A stretch of 64,000 nt of DNA from Proluteimonas flavola (GCF_021191705.1 NZ_JAIWPU010000001.1:1-64000); one strand, 5' to 3'. Shown: positions 51,992 to 61,826, counted from the first letter of the stretch. The notes: generated by a model from the sequence alone, not told the origin. Numbers and translations: made by a program.

Positions 51992-52396
51992 GGGGCGCGA
52001 ATGGTGTCGCGGACAGGTCGAAGCAACGGATGATTCTTCGGGTCTTATGCAGACGATCCAGGCCCTCGATCCAGCGGGTCAGTGTCTCAGTCGCTTCGAT
52101 CTGGCAGAAGTAGAACGGAAGCGTGCGCGCGCTACGGTCCTGGCAGCGTTCCAACAGGCTTCGGGTCACCTGGGCGACGCCCGGGTAGTCCGCCTCCCGC
52201 CACGCCTGGACCCGCTCGCGAATGCGGTTGATGAGATCGAGGTCTTCCACCCGCTTTGTGTTGTTGCGGGTGTCGAAGACCTTAGCCGCGGGCCTGGGCC
52301 TGCCACGAGATTCGGGGATGTCCCCACACGCGGCTACCAGTGCCTGTCAGGCATCACGTAGGGAGAATTGATGATCAATGACTTTGGGGAAGTCAT
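51992..52396 (-). pseudogene. Degraded restriction endonuclease (BPTD_3080/type III-like)
   Basis: Fragments on the minus strand: MTSPKSLIINSPYVMPDRHW at 52396 followed by an in-frame stop; then AKVFDTRNNTKRVEDLDLIN and RIRERVQAWREADYPGV, FYFCQIEATETL; then a [10 protein letters not shown] motif joined to the ppc fragment. Order and motifs match the N-terminal helicase part of large restriction endonucleases of the BPTD_3080 family as I recall it (INSPY...RHW, FCQxEAxETL, DLSATPF), normally about 800-1000 residues. Stops, internal deletions and loss of the C-terminus show decay. Its start overlaps the stop of the AlbA-type gene, so it was once its operon partner. Confidence 0.7.
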
Positions 52397-54264
52397 TGCT
52401 GCCCCCCCTGCTGCGCACGGTAGGCCTGGTCCCTGCGGCTCGGCTTGTCCGGGTAGCGAAGTTCCAGCACACCCTCTTTCAGCATCGGGCTGATGAAGCC
52501 ATCCCGCAGGGTCTCCGGGCCGCGATCCAGCAGTTCGGACAGCTGACGCAGGCTCAGGAAACGCCCTTGGCACAGGCTCAGGATCGTCGCCTTCGTGACG
52601 GCAGGATCAGCTCGCCTGGTGGATCGGACCGGCTCCGCGATCGCAATCAGCGCCCTATCAGGGGGGGCGGATCTCTTATCAGGGGGGATAGCCGCCTTGT
52701 CAGGGGGGATAGCCAAGCTATCAGGGGGGATAGCAAGCTTGTCTGGCAGCGCATTTCCCGTTCCCAACTCATAACGGGTTCCCCGGCCAAAGCCGTCAGG
52801 CACGAGAAGGCCTTCCTTCACCAGTGATTGAAGCAGGCTGGTGATGTCCCGTCGATGCAGGGTCAGGATTTCCTGAAGCCGATGATTGGAAACAAAGCCC
52901 TCCATCTGAGTCGTCACCAGTACTTGAACGGAATCCTTGTCCAGTGCCCTGAACCGCGAACCGAATCGTTCGGACAACCCAGCCAGTACCGCCTCCGGGA
53001 GCATGCTGACCAAAGGAAGAGCCAGCACGACACGATCGGGGCGCTGGGTCTCCTCGAGACGTGGCGATTGCCAGTGCAGCGATTTCCAACTGTCGCGAAT
53101 CTTGTCGATGCCCGAGCCCGCCTTGTCCCCCACGCCGAGCATCTGGAACATCACCTGCAACGACTTGTTGCGACATTCGCTGACACCGCCACGAAGGATC
53201 TGTTCGAGCGACACGAGCAATGTTCCTGGATTGGAGAACTCGAACCGGTCGCCGAACCGATCGATGACGATGCCGCCCTGTCCACTGTAATCGGCATGGA
53301 TCAGCGCGTTGACCAGCGCTTCCTGAAGCGCTTCGTGCACCGGTGTCCCCATGGGACGCACACCTTCGGCATCCTGCGCGAAAGGGCGCTTCAGCCCGGG
53401 ATCCGAAGCAAACTTGGCCATCGCCTGCTGGTAGAACTGGAAAAGATTCGCTTCCCATGTGCCATCGACAGTCAAACGATCCGACCAGCGCACGCGGGGA
53501 TCATCGGAAAGCCGCTCCCGATAATCGAGTTGGAAACCAGGAACCGCTTCGACCGCCTGGATGGCCGACGTCTTACCGAACATCAACAACCCGGCCAACG
53601 TCAGCCCTTCCTGGTTTCTGATCCGATCACGTCGCCACCCCCCCAACTGCTCCAGCAGACCCTGATCATCCTTGGCAAGCCATGGATGGCTGGATGCACG
53701 GGACTGGAACCTGTTCCTGTACTGGCGCAACGAATCGAAGTGCAGATCATCCAAGGAGAATCCGTCCATGATCCTGCTGTCCGCCGGCTCCTCGGACTGG
53801 TCGGCGAACATCCGTCGGACCTCGCTGTCCGAGCAGCGGTAGTCACCCTCGTAATTGCGACGATACGTGCCGGTGCGCGGATCCGATCCGATGAAGACCG
53901 GGCGCTGTTGTCGACTGGCGCGAGGCACATGGATCGCGATGACCTTGTGCGCGGTTCCCTCGATCGCAAGCTGCTCCACATCATGGTTGCCGAGCAGGTT
54001 GCAATTGATCTTGGATCGGTTGTTGACCGTATTCCAGAAGTCGGCGATCAGCTTTTCCGGATTCTCAACGCCATGCACGTCAATCTCATGGCCGCGCTGC
54101 GAGATACCCAGATAAATGGTGCCACCTTCGGTGTTGGCGAATGCGCTGTAGGTACTCCACAGATCACCTGGAAGCCCGCCCTTGGCGCCTTTGTACTCGA
54201 CATCCGTACCTTCGAAGGCAGACAGATCCGAGAACAGATCAAGCTGTTGCTGTATGGGGCTCAT
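52393..54264 (-). CDS. AlbA_2/Schlafen-type ATP-binding protein
   Basis: A 623-residue protein. An N-terminal Schlafen AlbA_2 domain (about 15-150: EGTDVEYKGAKGG, FANTEGGTIYLGI) is followed by a GHKL-type ATPase (HATPase_c_4) with EALQEALVNALIHADYSGQGG and FEFSNPGTLL, then winged-helix-like segments (LTLHRRDITSLLQSLVKEGLL). A linker of four heptapeptide repeats built on AIPPD(K/S) joins a last helical domain. Members occur beside restriction-modification and other defence genes. The ATG overlaps the upstream small gene by four bases and the stop overlaps the decayed endonuclease gene, so it belonged to a three-gene defence operon. Its function alone is uncertain. Confidence 0.88.
   Translation of the reverse strand: MSPIQQQLDLFSDLSAFEGTDVEYKGAKGGLPGDLWSTYSAFANTEGGTIYLGISQRGHEIDVHGVENPEKLIADFWNTVNNRSKINCNLLGNHDVEQLAIEGTAHKVIAIHVPRASRQQRPVFIGSDPRTGTYRRNYEGDYRCSDSEVRRMFADQSEEPADSRIMDGFSLDDLHFDSLRQYRNRFQSRASSHPWLAKDDQGLLEQLGGWRRDRIRNQEGLTLAGLLMFGKTSAIQAVEAVPGFQLDYRERLSDDPRVRWSDRLTVDGTWEANLFQFYQQAMAKFASDPGLKRPFAQDAEGVRPMGTPVHEALQEALVNALIHADYSGQGGIVIDRFGDRFEFSNPGTLLVSLEQILRGGVSECRNKSLQVMFQMLGVGDKAGSGIDKIRDSWKSLHWQSPRLEETQRPDRVVLALPLVSMLPEAVLAGLSERFGSRFRALDKDSVQVLVTTQMEGFVSNHRLQEILTLHRRDITSLLQSLVKEGLLVPDGFGRGTRYELGTGNALPDKLAIPPDSLAIPPDKAAIPPDKRSAPPDRALIAIAEPVRSTRRADPAVTKATILSLCQGRFLSLRQLSELLDRGPETLRDGFISPMLKEGVLELRYPDKPSRRDQAYRAQQGGQQ
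52655..52740 (-). repeat. Four 21-bp in-frame repeats in the AlbA-type gene
   Basis: The core TCAGGGGGG recurs with its cytosine at 52659, 52680, 52701 and 52722, exactly 21 bases apart. On the minus strand they encode heptapeptides (KLAIPPD, SLAIPPD, KAAIPPD, KRSAPPD). They form a flexible linker and are likely to vary in number by slippage. Confidence 0.85.
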
Positions 54265-54452
54265 GGCAAGGCGATCGCCTTCAGCGACTCGATGCCACGG
54301 TCACGGGCGGCGAAGTAATCGTCTTCGGCGACATCGGTGCCGAGCCGTGCTGCGATCAAGTCACGCAGCCACCCATTGCCGATCGTTCTGCCGTCACCAG
54401 GCAACATGTCGAGAATCGCCGCACGGATATCCGCCACCGAAGCCTTGGCCAT
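54261..54452 (-). CDS. Small protein coupled to the AlbA-type gene
   Basis: A 63-residue soluble, helical protein (VADIRAAILDMLPGDGRTIG, ending GIESLKAIALP). Its stop overlaps the AlbA-type start by four bases. No family is recognised. It may be a small regulator or subunit of the defence operon. Codon use is close to the neighbours and the overlap supports a real gene. Confidence 0.6.
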   Translation of the reverse strand: MAKASVADIRAAILDMLPGDGRTIGNGWLRDLIAARLGTDVAEDDYFAARDRGIESLKAIALP

Positions 54453-54506
54453 TCCTGTTCCCTGATCCCTTCGCGAAGCCCCGATCTTACCCGCCCCGCA
54501 CTGGCA

Positions 54507-54703
54507 TCAGGATGGAAACGCCCCATATGCCGGCAGTCCTTCAGTGAAACTCCAAGCCGCCAACCGGGTAAAGCGCACCTTGAGCGTCCGGCTGTCTCGC
54601 AAGAACCGGCGTCTCTCTCCCCTTTCTCGGGAAGCAGCGCGTCGTCGAAGTCGTGTGCCTGCCGATAGCGATCCAGCCGCGCATCCGCTCGCCCAGGCGA
54701 CAA
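54507..54703 (-). pseudogene. Unidentified degraded reading frame upstream of the defence genes
   Basis: On the minus strand, LDRYRQAHDFDDALLPEKGER continues after a frame change as RRFLRDSRTLKVRFTRLAAW and ends in a stop at 54507-54509. The two pieces look like one protein-coding sequence split by a frameshift. I cannot name the family. It may be the last part of another gene of the same defence operon, but it could also be chance. Confidence 0.3.
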
Positions 54704-54733
54704 ACGCCGGGCGTTCGGGAGTCGACTTGAATC

Positions 54734-55369
54734 TCAGCCCGCAGGCTTCGGCATCGCCGCATCATCGAGCGCGCTCGCACGCTGCCAGGCGGGCCGCGCC
54801 TGCAGCCGCTCGACATACTCGACGAAGGCCGGACGCGCCGGCAGCGACTTGAACATCAGGCCCCAGGCGATCTGGCTGCCGACGTAGACGTCGGCGGCGG
54901 TGAAGCGCGCACCGGTGATCCACGGCGCAGCGGCGGCGGCGGCCTGTTCCAGCACATCGACCGTCTGCTCGAAACTGCCGTAGCCCACCATCGTCGAACG
55001 CTCGGGCGGCGCCAGCAGGCCGAGCGACTTGGCCGTGACCGCGGCCTCGACCGGACCGGCGGCGAAGAACAGCCAGCGGAAGTACGCCGCGCGCGCCGCC
55101 GGCGTCGCATCCGGCAGCAGGTCGGCGTCGGGAAACGCATCCGCGAGATAGGCGCAGATCGCTGCGGCCTCGGTCACCACCACGCCGCCGTGCACCAGCG
55201 TCGGCACCTTGCCCATCGGATTGACCGCGAGGAATTCGGGCGACCGGTTGCCGCCGTCGAAGCCGACGATCTCGACGCGGTATGGCTGCCCGGTCTCTTC
55301 CAGCATCCAGCGCGCGATGCGGCCGCGGGACATGGGATTGGTGTGGAGGACGAGGTCGGCCTCGGTCAT
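54734..55369 (-). CDS. Glutathione S-transferase family protein
   Basis: A 211-residue cytosolic GST. The N-terminal thioredoxin-like domain (about 5-82) has LVLHTNPMSRGRIARWMLEE with serine in the position expected of a catalytic residue, followed by NPMGKVPTLV (cis-proline) and TEAAAICAYLAD. The helical C-terminal domain has ITGARFTAADVYVGSQIAW (N-capping box) and RPAFVEYVERLQARPAWQRA. It conjugates glutathione to electrophiles; the substrate is unknown. It lies 220 bases from ppc on the same strand. A broken homologue is at 46497-46740. Confidence 0.94.
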   Translation of the reverse strand: MTEADLVLHTNPMSRGRIARWMLEETGQPYRVEIVGFDGGNRSPEFLAVNPMGKVPTLVHGGVVVTEAAAICAYLADAFPDADLLPDATPAARAAYFRWLFFAAGPVEAAVTAKSLGLLAPPERSTMVGYGSFEQTVDVLEQAAAAAAPWITGARFTAADVYVGSQIAWGLMFKSLPARPAFVEYVERLQARPAWQRASALDDAAMPKPAG

Positions 55370-55517
55370 CGCAGTGCTCCGGTCGGAATCGGCCGAGTGT
55401 GCGCCGCAGGGCAGCGAGCGACAACGTCCGGTCGCTGGATCGCGCGCGCTTCATGCCCATCGCATGACATGGATCGACACGGCGAAGTTCGAACCGCATT
55501 GCGCGCAGTCGCCGACA

Positions 55518-55585
55518 GGAGCGGCCGATGGCGGCGATGACGTTTTCCCGGTGAAGCGCATCGCGGCCATGGCCGCTCCCACAGG
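55518..55585. repeat. Inverted pair of REP-like elements (REPIN)
   Basis: GGAGCGGCCGATGGCGGCGATG at 55518-55539 and the near-complement at 55559-55579 (CATCGCGGCCATGGCCGCTCC, continuing CACAGG) form a stem with a 19-base loop. The right arm, read on the minus strand as CCTGTGGGAGCGGCC, has the same head as the element at 31044. It lies between ppc and GST. Confidence 0.65.
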
Positions 55586-55589
55586 GACA

Positions 55590-58334
55590 TCAACCGGTGT
55601 TCTGGATCCCGGCCGCGATGCCGTTGACGGTCGAGATCAGCGCGCTGAGCAGCGCCTCGTCTTCGCGATCGGTCGCGCGCCAGCGGCGCAGCAGTTCGAC
55701 CTGCAGCAGGCTGATCGGATCGACGTAAGGGTTGCGCAGGCGGATCGACAGCTGCAGGCGGTAGTCGTCTTCAAGCAGCACGTCCTGTTCCTTCAACAGC
55801 AGGATCGCGTCGCGCGTGCGCAGGCATTCGTCGAGGATGCCGGAGAAGAAGGCGTCGTGCGCGTCGCCGGCGAGGCGCGAGTAGCGCTCGAAGATCGCGA
55901 TGTCGGTCTTGGCCAGCAGCATTTCGACGTCGGCGAGCGCGGCACTGAAGAACGGCCAGTCGCGTGCCATCTCGGTCATCGCCTGCTGGCCCCAGGTCTG
56001 GATGCCGTGCTGCAGGGCGGTGCCGAGGCCGTACCAGCCGGTCAAGCCGGAGCGGTTCTGCGCCCAGGCGAAGACCCACGGAATCGCGCGCAGGTTCGAG
56101 ATGCCGCCCCCCGCCTCCGCGGGGGCAGGCTCGCGCCGGCGCGAGGGGCGCGAGCCGATCTGCAGGCGTTCGATGACGTCGATCGGCGTGGCCGCGCGGA
56201 AGTAGTCGGGGAAGTCGGCGCGCTCGTGCACCAGCGCGCGGTAGTGCGCGCGCGAGACATCGGCCAGATCGGCGGCGATCGCGCGCCAGCTGTCCTCGCG
56301 CGGATCGGGCGCGCGCGGGCGCAGCGTGGCCTGCAGCACCGCGGCAGTCGACTGTTCGAGATTGCGCAGCGCCAGCGCGCGGATGCCGTACTTGCGGTGG
56401 ATGACTTCACCCTGCTCGGTCACGCGCAGGCTGCCGTCGACCGAGCCGCGCGGCGCGGCATTGATCGCGCGCCCGGTCTTGCCGCCGCCGCGGCTCACCG
56501 AACCGCCGCGTCCATGGAAGAACACGATGCGCACCCCGGCATCGCGGGCGAGCGCGGTCAGTTCGACCTGGGTGCGTTGCAGCGCCCAGCGCGAGGCCAG
56601 CAGGCCGCCGTCCTTGGCGCTGTCGGAATAGCCGAGCATCACTGTCTGGCGGTCTCCGCGCGACGCCAGATGCGCGCGATAACGCGGGTCGTCGAACAGC
56701 GCGCGCATCACCGCCGGCGCGGCCTGCAGATCGTCGACGGTCTCGAACAGCGGCGACACGTCGAGCGGCACCTGGTCGTCCTCGACGCAGCCGGCGATGC
56801 GGGCCAGCGCCAGCACCGCGAGCGCATCGGCGGCGCTGCGCGCCATCGAGATGATGTACAGGCCGGTCGCGGATGCGCCATGGCTGCGGCGCAGGTCGGT
56901 GACCGCGTCGAACACGCCGAGCGTCGATGCGACGCTGTCGTTCGACAGTGCGCCGTTGGCCTTCGGCGGCGCATCGAGCATCGCGTGCAGGCGCTCGACG
57001 CGCGCGTCGACATCGAGGCCTGCCCAGTCGCTGCCGTCGATGCGGCCGAGCACCTCGTCGTGCACCGCCGAATCCTGGCGCAGGTCGAGCGCGGCGAGAT
57101 GGAAGCCGAAGGTGCGCGCGCGCCACAGCAGGCGTTCGAGCGCGAACAGGCCGGCATGGTCGCCGCGGTTCCCGCGCAGGCTCGCGTCCATCAGGTCGAG
57201 ATCGGCGAGGAACGCGTCGGCATCGGCGTAGCCGGCGCGGTGATCGGCATCGGTCAGACGCAGGCGCAGCTGCATCAGGTCGAGCAGGCGCCGGTACGGC
57301 ATGTCGGCGTGGCGCGGGTTGAGCGTGGCCTCGGCGTCCGGCAGGCGGCGCCGGTAATCGTCGACGCGTGCGGCGATCGCCTCGTCGATCAATGCGCGGC
57401 CCAGCGTCTGGGTCAGCACGTTGCCGAGCCCGCGCAGGTCGCGCCGGTACTGCGCCAGCGCCTGGCTGCGCTGCGCGCCGAGCGCGGCGCGCATGGTGTC
57501 GGCGTTGACGTTCGGGTTGCCGTCCATGTCGCCGCCGACCCAGGTGCCGAAGCGCAGCACCTGCGGCAGCGGCGGACGCGCGCCGTAGACGGATTCGATC
57601 GCGTCCCCGAGCGCTTCGTAGAACACCGGCAGCACGCGATAGAGCACGTTGGCCAGGTAATAGCCGACGTGCTCGACCTCATCGGCGACGGTCGGCTTGC
57701 GCGCCGGCGACTCCGAGGTCTGCCACGCGGATGTGAGCGCGAGCACGATGCGCGCATCGTCGGCGCGGCGTTCGGTCGGTGTCCGTTCGCGGTCGATGTC
57801 GGCGATCAGCCGCTCGACGATCGTGCGTTCCTTTTCCAGCAGCACGCGACGCACGGCCTCGGTCGGGTGCGCGGTGAACACCGGTTCGATGCGCAGGCGC
57901 GCGAGCGTGGCTTCGAGCTGCGGCAGGTCGACGCCGGCGTCTTTCAGTTCATGCAGCACCGCTTCCAGGCCACCGGGCTGCGGCGCGTCGCCGGTGCGCT
58001 GGTAGTCGCGGCGGCGGCGGATGCGGTGCACGCGCTCGGCGAGATTGATCGCGCCGAAATACGCGGCGAATGCGCGCACCAGCGCATCGGCATCGTCGAG
58101 CGAGACGTCGGCCAGGCCGTCGGCGAGCATGTCGACCGGCGCGCCGGTCTCGCGTCGCGCGATGGCTGCACGGCGGACCGCTTCCACCTGGTCGAGCAGC
58201 GCAGGCGAGACCTGTTCGGACAGCATGTCGCCGACCATCGCGCCGAGGCGGCGGACGTCGTCGCGGAGCAGGGTGTCGGTCTTCGCGAAGCCGGGTTCGC
58301 GCAAGGGGGCGGTGCGTGCGTCGTGGCCGGTCAT
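55590..58334 (-). CDS. ppc: Phosphoenolpyruvate carboxylase
   Basis: A 914-residue cytosolic enzyme that carboxylates PEP to oxaloacetate, refilling the citrate cycle. The catalytic His156 lies in PVFTAHPTEAVRR. The second signature is FFHGRGGSVSRGGGKTGRAI, with further marks LGYSDSAKDGG, WVGGDMDGNPNV and VFAWAQNRSGLTGWYGLG. The C-terminus is the usual QNTG. Length fits the bacterial family (about 880-930). The ATG at 58334 is the only good start. It seems to be transcribed alone. A truncated copy of its 3' end lies at 51886-51991. Confidence 0.97.
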   Translation of the reverse strand: MTGHDARTAPLREPGFAKTDTLLRDDVRRLGAMVGDMLSEQVSPALLDQVEAVRRAAIARRETGAPVDMLADGLADVSLDDADALVRAFAAYFGAINLAERVHRIRRRRDYQRTGDAPQPGGLEAVLHELKDAGVDLPQLEATLARLRIEPVFTAHPTEAVRRVLLEKERTIVERLIADIDRERTPTERRADDARIVLALTSAWQTSESPARKPTVADEVEHVGYYLANVLYRVLPVFYEALGDAIESVYGARPPLPQVLRFGTWVGGDMDGNPNVNADTMRAALGAQRSQALAQYRRDLRGLGNVLTQTLGRALIDEAIAARVDDYRRRLPDAEATLNPRHADMPYRRLLDLMQLRLRLTDADHRAGYADADAFLADLDLMDASLRGNRGDHAGLFALERLLWRARTFGFHLAALDLRQDSAVHDEVLGRIDGSDWAGLDVDARVERLHAMLDAPPKANGALSNDSVASTLGVFDAVTDLRRSHGASATGLYIISMARSAADALAVLALARIAGCVEDDQVPLDVSPLFETVDDLQAAPAVMRALFDDPRYRAHLASRGDRQTVMLGYSDSAKDGGLLASRWALQRTQVELTALARDAGVRIVFFHGRGGSVSRGGGKTGRAINAAPRGSVDGSLRVTEQGEVIHRKYGIRALALRNLEQSTAAVLQATLRPRAPDPREDSWRAIAADLADVSRAHYRALVHERADFPDYFRAATPIDVIERLQIGSRPSRRREPAPAEAGGGISNLRAIPWVFAWAQNRSGLTGWYGLGTALQHGIQTWGQQAMTEMARDWPFFSAALADVEMLLAKTDIAIFERYSRLAGDAHDAFFSGILDECLRTRDAILLLKEQDVLLEDDYRLQLSIRLRNPYVDPISLLQVELLRRWRATDREDEALLSALISTVNGIAAGIQNTG

Positions 58335-58505
58335 CCGGTCACGTTACACAACGGCGGCGCGTACTGCTCGCGACCCCAGGGCCGGCGTTCGACCGCCGAC
58401 GGGCGCCTGGGCGGTTCGTCCATTGCGGATGGCCAGGCTGCGCAGGCCGGCGCCCGATCCGCCACGCGCATGCCGGGCTCCGCGCGTGGCCGGCCGCGAC
58501 CCGCC

Positions 58506-58820
58506 CTACCCTGGAGAGGCGCCTGGGGGCGGCGGCGGGCGGTCTTCCGGCGGCGGGAATCCACGCTCGCGCATGCAGGCCTCGAACTCCGGCGATGGCC
58601 GGGCGCCCTCGCGGCCGGGCGGCGGCGGCGGTCCATCCAGTGCCGCGGCGCAACTGCGGAACGCGGCGTCGAACGCAGGATCCGCCGGCGGCGGCCGGTC
58701 GCCGTGCGGCGGGCCGCGGTACGGGTCGTGCTGTGCGCGCGAGGCCGGCGCGCTGGCGCAGGCCGCGGTGGCGAGCGCCGCGAGCAGCGCCGCGGCGTAG
58801 AGGAGTCTGCAATGGCGCAT
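58506..58820 (-). CDS. Proline-rich putative lipoprotein
   Basis: A 104-residue protein from the ATG at 58820. The N-terminal hydrophobic segment MRHCRLLYAAALLAALATAACAS ends in a lipobox-like TAAC, a weak form, so it may be a lipoprotein. The mature part is rich in Pro and Arg (GPPHGDRPPPADP, DGPPPPPGREGARP) with CAAALDG and FEACMRERGFPPP containing two cysteines. I recognise no family. It lies alone between ppc and the TonB-dependent receptor. Its 5' leader contains an inverted repeat. Confidence 0.55.
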   Translation of the reverse strand: MRHCRLLYAAALLAALATAACASAPASRAQHDPYRGPPHGDRPPPADPAFDAAFRSCAAALDGPPPPPGREGARPSPEFEACMRERGFPPPEDRPPPPPGASPG

Positions 58821-59228
58821 CGGGTTCGGCTCCCTGACCGAAAGACGACGACGGGGGCAGGACGCAGCAGGAAGGCGGAAACGGAAGACGAAAGGGAGAG
58901 AGAGACTTCGGACCACAGTCCCCGCCTTCCTGCTGCGCCCGGCGGAAGACCCGTCGGACGAAGCACAGCCTGCGCCCGGGACGTCGCACGGTGATGTCGC
59001 CCGATGGCGGGTCCGGCACATGGACGACACGAATGCAGCACGCAGCCGGGCGGGCGCGGGCGCCCGCATGTGTCGGTGCCGACACCGGACGCCACGCGAC
59101 GGAAAACGCATGCGACATCGCGTCGTTAGCGTTCCGTCAGGTCCTCGTTCGCAAAGCGTTAACGCACGAGGGCCGGCGCATCCGCGACGGCGGCGCGCCT
59201 CCATCCCCACCGCAGGAATCCATCACCG
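58821..59228. other. Divergent intergenic region with inverted repeat
   Basis: A 408-bp gap between the proline-rich lipoprotein and the TonB-dependent receptor. A perfect 16-bp inverted repeat CGCAGCAGGAAGGCGG occupies 58863-58878 and 58922-58937 with a 43-base purine-rich loop. A GCGTTAACGC palindrome is at 59155-59164. I see no small gene and no convincing promoter. Confidence 0.5.
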
Positions 59229-61826
59229 ATGACTTCGATCCCCCGTCCCGTCCCGGCGCGCCTCGCCACAGCGGTTGCGCTCGCCGTGGCCGCGCTTCCC
59301 TCCGTCTCCCTCCTCGCCCAGACGCGCGGCGACGACGCCGCGGTTTCCACCCTCGACCGCATCGAGGTCACCGGCTCCCGCATCAAGCGCGCCGACATCG
59401 AAGGCGCGCTGCCGGTCACCGTCATCAGCCGCGACGACATCGAGGTCAGCGGCAAGACCACGGTCGCCGACCTGCTGCAGGGCTCGACCTACAATTCGTT
59501 CGGTTCGTTCACGCCGAGCTCCGGCAGTTCGGCGCAGTCGTTCTCGGGCCTGAGCCTGCGCGGGCTGGGCGCGGCGCGCACGCTGATCCTGATCGACGGC
59601 CGCCGCGCGCCGAAGTCGCCGCTGACCGGCGAGGGCCAGGACCTGAACTCGCTGCCGCTGGCCGCGGTCGAGCGCATCGAGATCCTCAGCGACGGCGCCT
59701 CGGCGATCTACGGCGCCGACGCGATCGGCGGCGTGGTCAACATCATCACCCGCAAGGACTTCAGCGGTGGCGAGGTCAACATCGGCTACGGCGACTCGCA
59801 CTACGGCGGCGACACCCGCGAAGCCTCGGCGATCCTGGGCGTGACCGGCGAACGCGGCCGCCTGATCGCCGGCGTGTCGACGACCGAGCGCGGGATCACC
59901 TACCTCACCGACTATCCCTGGAGCGAGTCGGGCGCATCGACCTACTCGAACAACTATCTGCAGGTGGCGACGACCGCCAGCGGCGAGCGCACGCCCGGCT
60001 CCTACCTCTACACCGACGGCAGCGCGGTCGTGCCGGGCGGCTGCAGCGGCACGAACTTCTTCACCAACGCCGCCGGCTCGCTCTGCTACTACGACTTCAG
60101 CACCGCGATGGCCGACACCGCGAGCATCGACACCAAGAATGCGTTCTTCCGCGGCGACTACGACCTCACCGACGACTGGAGCCTGTTCTTCAACGCCTTC
60201 GTCAACAAGAAGGACTCCAAGGGCGTCTATGCAGCGGTGCCCGAGAGCATCTTCGTCGCCGCCGGCACCCCGAACAACCTGACCGGACAGGACGCCTACA
60301 TCAAGCACCGCTTCTCCGCGCTCGGCAACCGCTACACCTACCAGAACGAGGACGGCCACGACGTCTCGCTCGGCCTGCGCGGCCGCTTCAGCGACCGCAT
60401 CGGCGGCGAGTTCGGCATCCGCAGCAACCTCGCCCGGGTCCACGAGACCGGCTACAACTACGTCAACATCCCGGTTGCCGAGCAGTTGTTCGCCAGCGGC
60501 GCGTACAACGCGCTGGATCCCGAATCCAACAGCGAGGACGTGCTCGACCAGATCCGCACGACCACCAGCCGCAAGATGCTCTACCGCCAGAACGAGCTGT
60601 TCGGACAGCTGGACTTCGACCTGTTCGAGCTCGCGGGCGGCACCTCGGCACTCGCGGTCGGCGCCGAGTACCGCGAGGAATGGTACGAGGACATCTACGA
60701 CCAGCAGTCGGCGGCCGGCAACGTCGGCGGCTCGTCCGGCAACTCGGCGATCGGCAGCCGCACCCAGTCCGCGGCCTACGCCGAATGGGTGCTGCCGGTG
60801 CTGTCGAACTTCGAGGTCGACCTGGCGCTGCGCCACGACCGCTACTCCGACTTCGGCAACAGCACCTCGCCGAAGATCTCGCTGCGCTGGCAGCCGCTCG
60901 ACGCGCTGACCCTGCGCGCCTCCTACGGCGAGGGCTTCCGCGCGCCGGATCTTCCGGCGCTGAACCAGGAAACCGCGTTCTCGGCCTACAGCGTGTCCGA
61001 TCCGGCGACCGCCCTGGCCTACGGCCTGCCGGCCAGCACCTCGATCCAGATCAACGGCTACAGCGTGGCCACACCGGACCTGCAGCCGGAAACCTCGAAG
61101 CAGTTCTCGGTCGGCGCGGCCTGGGACGCGACCGACTGGCTGAACCTCACGCTGGACTGGTACGACACGCGCATCGACAACCAGATCAAGTGGTTCTCGG
61201 CGCAGACGGTGGTCGACCGCACCGCGAATGGCCGCTACCTGCCCGAGCACCTGTACCTGGTGCGCAACGCCGACGGCTCGCTGCAGGCGGTCTACGCCGG
61301 CTACGGCAACGAGGGCCAGGTGGACACCGACGGCCTCGACTTCAGCCTGCGCACGCAGTTCGACCTCGGCCGCTGGGGCCGGGTGCAGAACCGCCTGCAG
61401 GCCAACTGGGTGCACAGCTACGAGATCGGCAGCCCCTACGGCAGCGACGAGTACGTCGGCACCGACGGCTATCCCGAATGGCGCGCCGCGCTCGACAACC
61501 GCTGGGACATCGGCGACTTCAGCGTGAACTGGAAGATCAACGCGATCGGCTACGAGCCGGCCTACTACGTCGACTACTACGACGGCAGCTACAGCTGCAG
61601 CGAGCTGGTCGCCGACGGCTATGCCGACCGCTGCGGCGGCGCCTACGTCACCCACGACCTGCAGGTCAGCTACCAGGCACCGTGGCGCGGCAAGATCTCG
61701 GTCGGCGCGACCAACCTGACCGACCGCAAGCCGGTCTACGACGCCGCCTATACCGAGGGCTTCAACGACTACCTCTACAACGGCTACGGCCGCCAGCTAT
61801 ACCTGCGCTACGCGCAGTCGTTCTGA
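59229..61826 (+). CDS. TonB-dependent receptor
   Basis: An 865-residue outer-membrane receptor. The signal peptide ends near LLAQ (residue 31). The plug domain (about 40-180) includes the TonB-box-like [37 protein letters not shown] and [15 protein letters not shown]. The rest is a 22-strand barrel rich in aromatic strands, ending in a terminal phenylalanine (LRYAQSF). AGGAA precedes the ATG. It imports a substrate across the outer membrane with energy from TonB. In xanthomonads such receptors often take up sugars, siderophores or peptides; the ligand cannot be read here. An OmpR-type two-component system follows. Confidence 0.95.
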   Translation: MTSIPRPVPARLATAVALAVAALPSVSLLAQTRGDDAAVSTLDRIEVTGSRIKRADIEGALPVTVISRDDIEVSGKTTVADLLQGSTYNSFGSFTPSSGSSAQSFSGLSLRGLGAARTLILIDGRRAPKSPLTGEGQDLNSLPLAAVERIEILSDGASAIYGADAIGGVVNIITRKDFSGGEVNIGYGDSHYGGDTREASAILGVTGERGRLIAGVSTTERGITYLTDYPWSESGASTYSNNYLQVATTASGERTPGSYLYTDGSAVVPGGCSGTNFFTNAAGSLCYYDFSTAMADTASIDTKNAFFRGDYDLTDDWSLFFNAFVNKKDSKGVYAAVPESIFVAAGTPNNLTGQDAYIKHRFSALGNRYTYQNEDGHDVSLGLRGRFSDRIGGEFGIRSNLARVHETGYNYVNIPVAEQLFASGAYNALDPESNSEDVLDQIRTTTSRKMLYRQNELFGQLDFDLFELAGGTSALAVGAEYREEWYEDIYDQQSAAGNVGGSSGNSAIGSRTQSAAYAEWVLPVLSNFEVDLALRHDRYSDFGNSTSPKISLRWQPLDALTLRASYGEGFRAPDLPALNQETAFSAYSVSDPATALAYGLPASTSIQINGYSVATPDLQPETSKQFSVGAAWDATDWLNLTLDWYDTRIDNQIKWFSAQTVVDRTANGRYLPEHLYLVRNADGSLQAVYAGYGNEGQVDTDGLDFSLRTQFDLGRWGRVQNRLQANWVHSYEIGSPYGSDEYVGTDGYPEWRAALDNRWDIGDFSVNWKINAIGYEPAYYVDYYDGSYSCSELVADGYADRCGGAYVTHDLQVSYQAPWRGKISVGATNLTDRKPVYDAAYTEGFNDYLYNGYGRQLYLRYAQSF

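Noticed and set aside
52655-52740. Regular 21-bp repeats considered as a CRISPR-like array
   Set aside because: They are in frame inside a coding gene, lack spacers and encode a heptapeptide linker.
46497-54733. Prophage or integrative element
   Set aside because: No integrase, phage structural gene, tRNA or att-like direct repeat was seen; the flanking repeats are fragments of GST and ppc.
55209-58994. A 1261-codon plus-strand frame opposite ppc
   Set aside because: Antisense to ppc, low-complexity composition and no recognisable domain.
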